Positions 1-11,727 of a DNA stretch of 20,753 nt are shown piece by piece. The DNA is from Conidiobolus incongruus B7586 (taxonomy: Eukaryota > Entomophthoromycota > Entomophthoromycetes > Entomophthorales > Conidiobolaceae). The notes under the pieces are model-generated. The model did no database searches. It was not told the origin of the DNA and was given only the letters and a program-made list of their open reading frames with translations. The position numbers and the translations under genes were made by a program. Each line of letters begins with the position of its first letter. Positions within the stretch are counted from its first letter, which is position 1. Where the stretch lies: the NCBI GenBank assembly GCA_000697335.1, contig JNEM01014763.1:1-20753 (forward strand). Direction: 5' to 3'.

Positions 1-954
1 TTTATTATTAAAAGCTACTTATAAATTTTAAATAATTTTAAAGGGTTTATAGTTAAGTTTTACTAATATTAAAATAAAAAACTTTTAATAATTACTATTT
101 AAAATAAGCATAATTAAATTAAACAACCAATTTTAAAAAGTTAATTTTTTAATCCAAAAAATTATATATATATTAAAAATATATAATTTCCTATTAACTT
201 TGTATATATTTATTTATTTCAAACTAATAATATATTTGAAAAATAAGAAATTTAAAAATTTCCCATTATTTTAAATTTAAAGTAATATTATTCTTAATTA
301 GTATATAAGGGTAAATCAATTAATAATAAATTTTATATTATTTTTTACATAAAACTATTTTTAATTGGTGTTTTTAACATAATTTAAAGACACTTATTAT
401 TTTACATGAAAATTATAAAATATAAAAAGCTAAAGTTATAAAAATTTTCTAATTAAAAATAATTAGAAAGAACTACCACATTTGATATGCTTATTAGATT
501 ATAAGCTATATGATTATAATTACTATAAGCAATTAAAAAATAAGCTTTTAAAAAAGAAAATTCTTATAAATTTAATTTATAAAACATTAAATTTTAGTTT
601 CTAATAAAAAAAAACTATTTTTTAAGTGTTAGAAATTTGCAAAAATTATAGCAGAGTTATTAATAATAAAAGAGAGTATTGATTTTATAATATATATTTA
701 TTTTTATAACTTATATATTAAATTGTTTATTTATTTTCAATCTCAAAAAGTTCTCATTATTTAAAATTTGGATTAATAATATAATGGTAAAGCTAAATAT
801 TAAAGCTTAAAACCAATTTTAAAATTCATATAATAAATATTTACTTAAATATAGTAATGATAATAGTGTGATATAAAAAAAAATAAGATAAATATAGCAA
901 TAGAGATCAATTATAAAAAGTGCGTATTCTAGTTATTGATAGTGTTACAAATAA
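1..954. other. A/T-rich intergenic block, no gene seen
   Basis: This stretch is made almost wholly of A and T, with short runs of poly-A and poly-T, and has no reading frame with coding character on either strand. It lies beyond the 3' end of the minus-strand RAD3 gene. The only structure I can support is a diverged copy of a repeat (about 475-632) whose partner lies inverted near the other end of the window. The block is probably decayed repeat DNA; no RNA gene was recognised. Confidence 0.7.
475..632 (+). repeat. Diverged interspersed repeat, copy A
   Basis: Reading forward, this segment aligns with the reverse complement of about 19428-19591. The clearest part is 589-632 against 19428-19469, where roughly 38 of 44 columns agree, with a two-base gap in an A run; both copies contain TTTTTAAGTGTTAG. 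A second block, 475-523, aligns with 19542-19591 and shares TATG, TAGA, TATAA, ATAT and ATTATAA in the same order. Two blocks in the same order argue against chance, though the very high A/T content weakens any such match. The family is unknown and no coding potential is visible. Confidence 0.5.
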
Positions 955-3830
955 TTAATGAGCTTCAGTAGACTGAGGCTGATTAGCTTCAGCCATTTCG
1001 AGTTTAGCTTTAGCCTGAAGCGATTTAATATAACTCTCGGACCAAAGCGAAATATCCTGATGATCCTCCTCCAACGGTTGGGCCATCGTTCTCAAAAATT
1101 TTTTGGAGACAGCAACCGCCATATCTGTGGATAAATTGAGGTTGGCGTCCGTCATATACTGCTGAATCCATTTGGGTAATTTGGATTTTTTGTCAGATCT
1201 GGAGTATCGCTAACACTAAGTGTAAGTTACAAAGTGTATTGAACTGTTATATTATGTTACCTTATCAACAAATACCATCAATCCATAATCAGTTTTACCT
1301 CTGAGTACACGTCCAACACATTGGGCAGCATGTCTCATTGCATCAAATGTCAAGTAATCATTTTCGCGAATACCATGATTATCTCTCAAGAATTCCAATC
1401 GAGCCTAATATCAAAATAAATTAGCAACAAGATAATATTGAGGATACGATATAACTACTCTTAAGATACGTGACTGAGTGTATTGGTAAGGAATACCAAA
1501 CATTAATACAGCTCTGCCATAGTTGTTATCAAAATCGACTCCTTCTGATACTTTACCACGAGCTACAGATAATAAAATAGCTCCTCTACCATTGTCACAG
1601 GCCTAATATTGATAATATTTAGTAAGCTTATTATGATACATTATTGTGTATATTACCAATCTATAGTTCTCCAAAGCTAAACTGGTTTCAGCAGCATCCG
1701 GCGTTTCGACAAAGATAAGTTTGTACTTCCAAGCTTGATTCAAAATGCCCATATCACTCCACATTGCTACAATGGACTCCATATAAAGATATGAAGGAAA
1801 GAAGGCGACGATACCGTCAGGAACGCATTTGGCATACTCAATTAAAATATTTCCGAAATTTCTGACGACTGAGAGTTGATTACGAATTTCGAATTTGGAA
1901 CTGACGGCAACTTGATCACTTCCACGTGTAATGACCTAAATAAGATATAAATACACAGCAACGAAAGACGAATGATGCATAAATTACCAAAGGTAAGAAA
2001 CAATTTCTAGTAAGTGTCATAGTGTAGGATTGTTCAAGGACAGTGGTAAAATCAAGCATTCTAGGATACATTTCAGGCGGAGAAAGAGTACCAGAGGTAA
2101 TAACTACAGTTGAGAATCGGTCAAATACAGGTCTGATAGCCATGGCAGGATCCAAACAGCTAAAATCAAATTAGTTGAATTACTCAATACTGAGTAAGGA
2201 ATAATTTCTTACACTAAATGAAAAATAGGATTTGGAACAGTAGCAGTATCACTTTCAAAAGGCTCTAAAATCAAAATGAAACCTCTATCATAAGTAGAAA
2301 CAAGTGTAGCAAATTCTGCAACAGTCTGTAAATGCGAATATTGATCCAAGTCGTTAATTTCAAGAGTCTTGACCAAGGATGACAACCTCTCTGCACACAT
2401 TCTCAAAGGTCTTCCATCGATAAATGTGATTTCTTTCAAATGGCGAATGAAAGAGCTGGGTGTTTCTGCAACCACATGCATCACTCTCATACGAGTCTAT
2501 TATCAGAATGGTGAATACTTGAAAAAATTTCAGACCATATACAACGATTACCTTAATATATTCAATAAATCGTTTCAAAAATGCGACGAAATGAGTAGCT
2601 TTACGGATATTACCGGGAACTGCTTCGCTCAAGACATCTTCTGGAAGGACAGGATTAGCCATGATGACTTCATCTCTAACCATTTGTTCATTTTCACGTA
2701 ATCCTAAATAAATTAACAAAAATTCTTTTTAGAATACAAAATATAAATTACCTGCGACAAGTCGATTATATTCTTCTTGTAGTTTGTCAGCGTTAGTTTC
2801 TTGAATTCTAAATTCGATTTAATTTAAATTCCATTAATAAAATAAACTATAAATACTGTTGAACTCTCTCAGATAGTTTCTCGACACTCTTATAACTATT
2901 ATCCAATATTTGTGTATTTAAATCGATACTTAGAGATTCTAAGCATACGTTATCTAATAATTTTCAATAAATATAAAGTACAAAAATTATGATTCATCAG
3001 TTCATTTACCAATATTGTGAGCTTCATCAAACACCACAATAGCATCTTTTGAGATATCCCTGGAGATTAAATTGGCAACCTTGGGATCTAATAGGTAGTG
3101 ATAACTGTAAATGATAACATCTGTAAATTTCAACTACAAGCCAAAATTAAGTCCCAATATTAAAATGGAAATAATTGTATATTACCATCCTTCTAGTTAA
3201 AAAATAGGGACAAATACCGTGTGCTGCACTCCATATTTTTAAATCTTCTAAAGTATAAACACCTGCTGGAATTTTCCAATTTTCGTCATTCTTTTCTAGA
3301 TTCTATATAACCAATGATCAATAACAATTTAATACAAAGAAAATTTTAAACATTACTTCAAAGAAATCACAAACTGGAATATTTTCACCATTTTGGTGTT
3401 TTTCACGAACCCAAGGTGCCGTTAAATTCCTGCATTGAGCATCCACCACCTTACCCCATTTTTTAGTGTTGACGTTAGGATTGAGACATAAATTCTTTCT
3501 AGAAGTCATACCAATCGCCATAAAGTCTTTATCTTCGCATCCCTGCTTCTTTCGATAATCCATAAGTCGTTTCAATTCCGTCAAGGCTTTTTCAATTTCT
3601 GGAATGGTACGGGAACAGTACACGAGTTTTCTGCGGCCGGGATAATGTTGCTGGTAGGCGATAATTAAAGCGAGCAGGGAAATTGTCTTCCCCGTACCTG
3701 AAGGCATTTCTAAAATGCAGTGACCCTTAGCGTCGATGGTTTTCTTTAAATCGCGCATGTAGGCATACTGCTCGGGGTAGACATAGTCATATGGGAAGTG
3801 AACTGTTAGGTCATCTAACTGAAATTTCAT
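955..3830 (-). CDS. RAD3: TFIIH 5'-3' DNA helicase subunit Rad3/XPD (ERCC2), 12 exons
   Basis: This gene encodes the ATP-dependent helicase of TFIIH, which acts in nucleotide excision repair and RNA polymerase II initiation. Exons on the minus strand are 3830-3357, 3302-3186, 3133-3010, 2953-2857, 2807-2752, 2703-2552, 2496-2213, 2159-1988, 1935-1657, 1602-1459, 1404-1261 and 1209-955. All phases join cleanly to give 765 residues (yeast about 778, human 760). Visible motifs are Walker A GTGKT (45-49), the four iron-sulfur cysteines (115, 133, 154, 189), the DEAH box (233-236), TSGTLSP (456-462), [11 protein letters not shown] (599-609) and QCVGRVLRG (661-669). The N terminus [20 protein letters not shown] matches the family start, which fixes the first ATG. 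Introns are 48-56 nt. The C terminus is short after the conserved LRTMAQP segment and lacks the long acidic tail of yeast Rad3. I see no defect. The next gene upstream is on the same strand 420 bp away. Confidence 0.97.
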
Positions 3831-4250
3831 AACTTTTTTATTTATGTGATTTAAAATTGATAATTTTAATTATGAATTGAAATTTGACGACCTTTAGTTT
3901 TATTTATAATCGCAATTCCAAGTTCAGTCATTTATGGGATTTGAAAGTAACCATTATTAGAATAGTTAATTCATATTATTTAATTTGAAAAAATTATATT
4001 TTTATTTGGCTTTTATTACATAACCATACAAACAAATACATAATAATTTTGGCATCTATATATGCAAGTTTTTAATAATTGAACCAATTTCAATTAATTC
4101 AATAAATAGATGATCAATAATCATTGTCTAAATTATATTAAATATAATAAAAATATTATAGTTTGAATGATTTTTATTTATTATATATAGTTTTGAACTT
4201 TATACACTATTAACAAAGGTGATTCGATTCAAAATAAATCAAATCGAAAT
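3831..4250. other. Intergenic region between RAD3 and the SAM-domain gene
   Basis: This 420-bp stretch must hold the RAD3 promoter and the 3' end of the SAM-domain gene, both on the minus strand. It is A/T-rich with no reading frame of note. The one visible structure is a small inverted repeat beside the stop codon of the SAM gene (4223-4248). No convincing TATA box can be picked out against the A/T background. Confidence 0.6.
4223..4248. repeat. Short inverted repeat just after a stop codon
   Basis: The arms TTCGATT (4223-4229) and AATCGAA (4242-4248) are exact 7-base reverse complements separated by 12 bases. They begin two bases after the stop codon of the minus-strand SAM-domain gene. 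A hairpin could form in the 3' untranslated region of that mRNA. No role can be assigned. Confidence 0.45.
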
Positions 4251-5066
4251 TTAAGGCTTATTGATATGTCGGATAAGTTTATATACAATGACACTTCCGA
4301 TACCGATATAAAGCATCCAATATGAACTGCATTTTGGCTGGTTTAACTCTAGGGGTTTGCTGGTTGGAGTAGTTCTGTTACTGCTACTGGATTGAGCTGG
4401 ATCTTGTACCCTCAAAATTGAATCATCCGAACTTAAATCTGGTAACGAAACATTATCTAAATCGTCGGCCTCAGAACACAAATCGAACACGGATGATGAT
4501 CCATCATCATTTTCGAATTCTATAAAATCGTCTCTATGATTTAACTCCAACATCATACTATCATTCATCAAAGGATAATATTTCTGCAAAAAACTCAACT
4601 TTCGTTTCAAATTATAATTAATCTCATTAAAATTAATCTTAACTTCGGGTGTTTTACACAGCTGGTCCAAAGGTAACTTATCAGGAAAATGCTTGAAAAT
4701 GAGCTGTAGTGCGTCCATTAGTGCCGAAGTCCATAAATTATTAAACCCCAATGTAGTCAATCCTTCATCATTCAAGCTGAGTAATTTGTCACCTGTCAAG
4801 TTGGCCTGAATACAAAATGAGGTGATGTCACTCTCCATAAATTTCGGGAGTCGCCAAATGCTAACCAAAAATTTACTCACCTGATTTGGCGACCATGTCA
4901 CAATTGTATTTCTCGTCTGAGATAGTACTTTCTCTAGGAGGGGTATATCCACGACAATACTGTGGCTAGTTTCGGATTTTAAGCTGGAATATAGAGTTGG
5001 AGAAAAGTTAGGAGTAATTTGTAAATTTTCAAATGAAGGACTCTCATGTAATTGATCAGCAATCAT
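4251..5066 (-). CDS. SAM-domain protein with a C-terminal membrane anchor (271 aa), function unknown
   Basis: This is a single-exon gene with an ATG at 5066-5064 and a TAA stop. Residues about 55-127 fit a sterile alpha motif: W58 in a TWSPNQV start, then TGDKLLSL and LTTLGF at the usual spacing before a final amphipathic helix. Residues about 145-175 contain a basic and aromatic segment. About 178-235 is rich in Asp, Glu and Ser, followed by a Pro/Thr/Ser linker. The last 25 residues hold one hydrophobic segment (YWMLYIGIGSVIVYKL, about 249-264) and a short basic tail, which is the layout of a tail-anchored membrane protein with the SAM domain facing the cytosol. There is no N-terminal signal peptide. 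I cannot name an orthologue. SAM domains usually oligomerise or bind partners, so an adaptor role at an organelle membrane is plausible but inferred. It is transcribed towards RAD3. Confidence 0.85.
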   Translation of the reverse strand: MIADQLHESPSFENLQITPNFSPTLYSSLKSETSHSIVVDIPLLEKVLSQTRNTIVTWSPNQVSKFLVSIWRLPKFMESDITSFCIQANLTGDKLLSLNDEGLTTLGFNNLWTSALMDALQLIFKHFPDKLPLDQLCKTPEVKINFNEINYNLKRKLSFLQKYYPLMNDSMMLELNHRDDFIEFENDDGSSSVFDLCSEADDLDNVSLPDLSSDDSILRVQDPAQSSSSNRTTPTSKPLELNQPKCSSYWMLYIGIGSVIVYKLIRHINKP

Positions 5067-5649
5067 TAATTTTTTTTATCTATTCAATATACCGTAATTA
5101 TGTACAATTTTTTAATTATTAAAAATATGAACTTCGTTTTTGATTAAGGTTTAAATATAAAAAAGAGTAACAGTATGATACAAAAAATAATCGATATGTG
5201 ATTTTAAGTTGAATTTGGTAAATGAATGTAAATTGAGGATTGATGTACTCTGAATTATCCAATCATAATCCATTCTTCCGAATTTACCTTCTGATCAAAT
5301 TGGACACATACAAAATTTTGATGAAACTAAAAGTAACAGATTGAGCTTGATATACAGGGAATTCAATAACAATTTTATGTGTTGTTGTTAATTTATAATT
5401 AGGCTTAATCTAGTTTTAAGCTATTAATTAGTGGTGGTTTCATTATAAAATATGGCTTTTGTAAGATAGTCAAATAAGTATCCATTCTCTATACTTTTTT
5501 TCAAATTAAATGACTTGTTTAAGTTGCACCAATAAGTCAAATAAAATTTAACAATTCATATGATATACCAAAAATTATTATATTTATCCAGCTTTTAAAA
5601 AGACAATTTAATATATATATTTAGAAATAACTACTATAATATAGCGTAT
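5067..5649. other. Upstream region of the SAM-domain gene
   Basis: This holds the probable promoter and 5' leader of the minus-strand SAM gene. It is less extreme in base composition than the window ends, but has no reading frame of note. An ATTGG at 5299-5303 reads as a CCAAT box on the minus strand about 235 bp before the ATG; a single pentamer is weak evidence. The region ends at the LTR-like island. Confidence 0.5.
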
Positions 5650-5986
5650 TAACACGAGTTGGGAAAACCGTGTTCGGATTAAATTAAATACAAGTGTGAG
5701 ATCTGGAGGATTCCAGGTAACTATTAGGGAGAGAGGGAGTTTATTGGTTTAAGGCAGATAGCTGGGAGGACCCTGTTCAAGCTGGTTTCCTTGAAGATAG
5801 CTCTAATTCCTGGTTTTATATATATAGTGAATAGGGTAAGGAGATTTATGAGGTTTTCTGAACTCTTGTATCATCAGCCAATTAAAGGACAGAGCTGAAG
5901 TTGCTGATCATGTGAGGAGGGAATGACCCTTATATTTAGTTAATGTAAGCATACTTAGTAGGAGAGGAGTCTCTTGACCCGTGACA
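5650..5986 (-). mobile_element. Probable solitary LTR of a retrotransposon (Ty3/Gypsy-like), an old insertion
   Basis: A sharply bounded island of about 337 bp stands out as much richer in G and C than the DNA on both sides. On the minus strand it starts TGTCACGGGTC, a start familiar from fungal Ty3/Gypsy LTRs. It then carries a TATA box (5814-5826) and, about 70 bp on, an AATAAA signal (5740-5745), the order expected of U3-R-U5. Near its far end it has a small hairpin (AACACG 5651-5656 with CGTGTT 5669-5674). The 4-bp direct repeat GTAT flanks it at 5646-5649 and 5987-5990, as a target-site duplication would. No gag or pol region or second LTR is in the window, so it is read as a solo LTR. 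A structured non-coding RNA gene is the main alternative. It lies between two divergent genes, where it might affect promoter activity. Confidence 0.55.
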
Positions 5987-6178
5987 GTATAATAATATAT
6001 TTGTAGTACTGGCAATATATTTTGTATTTGAATGCTGTCATGAAATCATTATCATTGAATATTTCCAAATCCAGTATTTGCCAATTATGCTATAATCAAA
6101 CTGTATTAATATAGCATTTTTATCATTTTATTTCAAAGGTATAATAATTATAAAGACTTAAATATTAATAATAATAAT

Positions 6179-6221
<43 letters not shown>

Positions 6222-6720
6222 AATTGACAATTAATATTTACTCTTTCTTGTTATAATTGAATTATGTATATATTTATGAAATTCTAAATATTTTAGAATT
6301 CTAATATTCAGTTTTGATTTTAAATATAAAAAATCAAACCATAATTTTAAATTCGATTCTACCAAATGATTTAATTCTATTCAATCCCTGTAATTTTTTT
6401 ATTTCAATTTAATATATTTAAATTTCTTAAATTATAATTACGGTAATTAAAAATTTTAATATTTTAAATGTTGATTATTTTGGATATATATTAATAAAAA
6501 TATAAAGAGTTTAAGAAGAGATTTAAACATAACTATATAAGTTTTACTACAGAAACTGATATCATAAACAAAACAATTTTTTTGAAATTTTAATAAATAG
6601 TATTTATATTAATATTTCTGATATCAATTTAGTATTTTAATATTTTGATATATACAATTATTTGGTAAATAAATTAAACATTATTCAACTTAATAAATTC
6701 ATTATTTATTTATTTTAGTC
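5987..6720. other. Upstream region of PFS2 with a likely 5'-UTR intron
   Basis: This A/T-rich stretch contains a simple-sequence tract (6166-6219). Just before the PFS2 start codon, GTAAAT at 6665 and a T-rich TTTTAG ending at 6718 frame a 54-nt segment whose size and ends match the gene's other introns. The frame upstream of the putative donor meets TGA (6646-6648) with no ATG after it. If spliced, this would therefore be an intron in the 5' untranslated leader, and the ATG at 6721 stays the start. Confidence 0.4.
6166..6219. repeat. Compound (TAA)n and (AT)n microsatellite
   Basis: About six TAA units (6166-6183) run directly into an uninterrupted AT dinucleotide tract to 6219. It is a typical simple-sequence repeat and is likely length-variable. 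It lies about 500 bp before the PFS2 start codon. Confidence 0.9.
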
Positions 6721-8938
<2,218 letters not shown>

Positions 8939-10152
8939 TCCTATTATTTTAGACCATTTAAACCAATATATTAAATAACATAAAATTGTAAGATTATCAT
9001 GAAGTGCATCACACTAATACTTTTTAATGGATATTATGATATTGACTCAATGATAAACCCAATATCAATATTAATAAACAACAAGAAATGAGAATCAATT
9101 GATATTAAAACATAGATACTATCACACTGTAATAATCCAATATTATTGCCTAATTGTGATTCCTTTAATTTTTATATTTATAATTGATATTATTTTATTA
9201 AAAAACAATATCACGTTAAATTTTAAGTACTCTTTAAAACCTCAAAATATAAAATACTTGAACTTTGATAAATTTATCAATTGTGATTATTCAAAATTAT
9301 ATTTTAATTTTACAATCAAATAAAATAATTGAATTAAAAATTAGAATTAAAATAGTTTTATTATTTTGTTCAGATAAAATATAATATTTTAATGTTTTTT
9401 GGTTTCATTTAAATAATAATGTATAAAATTTATGTTGTACATTTGATATCAGATTGAACGATGTTGTAAGAATTGTAAGATGGTCAAGATTTTTTAGTGC
9501 ACATATATGAAAATAATAATTTTCTTATTAATTTATCATGCTACAATCTATTAATCAGATACATTATTTGATTTATATATCAATCAAATCATGTTATGAT
9601 GCTTATAACCTTTAATTTATATTTAACAATTTGCTATTGATTGAAATATTAATTTATTTTTTATTTTGATATCAACTATTTATTAATAAATTATCTGGGA
9701 AAGATCGATATATAATTATCATTTTAATTTTTACATTTTTGAATTATCAGATTAATATATATCAGACTATTAGTTAATAAATATGTTATCATAAATCTAT
9801 ATAAAGAATATTGATAATACTTAATTATAGTATTAATGATAATGAGTGTTTTTTAAAATAAACAAATCCATAGTATAAATATTTATATTTAGAATAATTA
9901 AACCCATCAAACAATTTTTTCCCATTAATTCTATTTTCATGACTTAATCATATATTTATTTGATAAATTAATTAATTTCTATATATATCAATATAACAAT
10001 TGGAAAATTTTGTCAATTTAGTAGAAAACAAATTAATTATATTCTTCCACACAATATAAAATGATATTAATATTTTCAAGTTAAATCAAATATAAAATAT
10101 TATTTCAATTGACCAAGACAGATATTCTATAATAATATAATTTACTTTTATC

Positions 10153-10179
<27 letters not shown>
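10153..10179. repeat. (AT)n microsatellite
   Basis: An AT dinucleotide tract of about 13 units lies in the gene-free stretch. It has no sign of function. Confidence 0.85.
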
Positions 10180-10184
<5 letters not shown>

Positions 10185-10909
10185 ATTGAAAATTTATAGC
10201 ATTAATTATATCTGAAATAATTGATATTTTGTATAATAATTAAATTGAAAATTATTGCAAATTATCAAATTTAGATAATTTAAAATCTATTAATGAATAT
10301 ATTGTCTTTAATAATATATATGTTTTGAAATATTGGAAATCATTATGGAGATTTTTATATATCAAAATAAAATATAATTTTGGAATTGTAATAATAATTT
10401 TTGCAAATTTGATGACTTGAAAATATTTTTATATGTTGATTCTATGTTATTAAAAATAAGTTAACTTTTTGAATACTAACAGCTCAAGTATATTTTTATC
10501 TATATTCATTCTATCACAATTAAATGGAAGCAGATTGTACATTTAAATTTAATCCATACTTTATTCTTCAAATTGTCATCAATATATCAATTGTAAAACC
10601 TTATCTAATCAAAAAATCTCAATGAATCACATTATTTTGTTACAAATATATTCAATATGATCAATCGCAAAGAAAGTTACCAAATTTATCTAAAAATAAA
10701 TATTAAAATTATAACAATTGAGAAAATAGTACATTCTGGTCTTCCAAATATTAATGTATATTTTAATTGATTAGTAATATTTTGTTTGAAAATTACTTGA
10801 TCTTATGAGATTAAACTTAACAGAATTCTAAGATCAAAAAAACTGTCAAAGATCCATAAGAAATATAAATTGATTACTAATTGTTTAAAAAATGGAGTTG
10901 GATCCATAC

Positions 10910-10972
10910 TCGGTGGTATTTTTACTCTTTCTCACCAGGTTTCAATTCGATCCCTTGCGTAAACATCACCGA
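10910..10972. other. Inverted repeat in a G/C-richer patch
   Basis: TCGGTGGT (10910-10917) can pair with ATCACCGA (10965-10972) over 8 positions with one G-T wobble, enclosing about 47 bases. The whole patch (about 10895-10975) is richer in G and C than its surroundings and contains TTCGATCC, loosely like a tRNA B box. The 63-nt span is too short, and the arms do not fold as a cloverleaf, so a tRNA call is not supported. It could be a remnant of a structured RNA or chance. Confidence 0.3.
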
Positions 10973-11727
10973 TATACATTATTTAACCAAAAATATACCA
11001 GAAATTCTATTAAGAAATCGGAATTGAACCTTGGAATATTCTAAAAGATCTAAAATTCTCAAGTTGAATTCAGTTTGAATTGTTTTTCATACTGTTGATA
11101 GTATTAAAAGTCATAATCAAAAGCATTTTATCATATGATACTCTGATAAATTGGTAATTGATTCGAATTGAGCAATGGATTAATTGTAAATCGTGGTGTT
11201 TAATTAGAAATTAAGGTAATTAATTTTTACAATGGATGTGATTATTTAATTTGAATAAAATTTGTTTTGGTTTTACCTAATTTTGGGTATGTTCTTTTTT
11301 TATCAATAAATAGTTTTAGTTAATTATTTAATATGAACGTTGTATTAGGTATTATATTTTGTTATACATAGAATGCAAAATGAAAATCTATAATTATAAC
11401 TAGCGCCAATATTTTAATAATACATCCAAATAATAATGGATTGATAATTTTTTAAATCTAATATGAAAAAATAAATTGAAATTAAAAATAGATGTTTCGC
11501 TCAATTTTACTAAAATGACAAAATTAACGAATGTTGAATATAGTTTTCCTAAATTAGTACTATATTTTTAAAAAGCAATGTAAACACATAAAATATACGA
11601 AATTTATTGAACTGGAAAGTTTTAGATATAATTAAATAATTGAAAAAATAATGGATGGCTGGGATGCATCCATGATACAAAAAAAATTAGTAAAAAGGTT
11701 GAATAAATATATGGAAAACTGAGCGAA

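Larger units (their letters stand above)
8939..11727. other. Gene-free A/T-rich stretch between convergent genes
   Basis: This 2.8-kb region separates the 3' ends of PFS2 (plus) and the zinc-cluster gene (minus). Short A/T-coded frames occur (for example plus 9099-9323, rich in Ile, Lys, Asn and Tyr), but none has coding character or splice support. An AATAAA near 9072 could serve PFS2, though the motif is expected by chance here. The other visible items are an AT microsatellite (10153-10179) and a G/C-richer patch with a hairpin (10910-10972). I recognise no tRNA, snRNA or mobile element. Confidence 0.65.

Noticed and set aside
2369-2701. A 110-residue frame on the plus strand
   Set aside because: It lies antisense to two RAD3 exons and the intron between them; the minus-strand frames match XPD through their conserved residues.
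5650-5986. RNase P, RNase MRP or SRP RNA gene in the G/C-richer island
   Set aside because: I could not find the conserved core motifs of these RNAs, whereas the ends, TATA box, AATAAA and flanking repeat fit an LTR better. It remains the main alternative.
9099-9323. A 74-residue plus-strand frame with hydrophobic stretches
   Set aside because: Its Ile/Lys/Asn/Tyr/Phe content is what A/T-rich DNA gives by chance. It has no splice partners and no family resemblance.
10895-10975. A tRNA gene
   Set aside because: Only a B-box-like string is present. The span between the pairing arms is 63 nt and the T arm does not pair.
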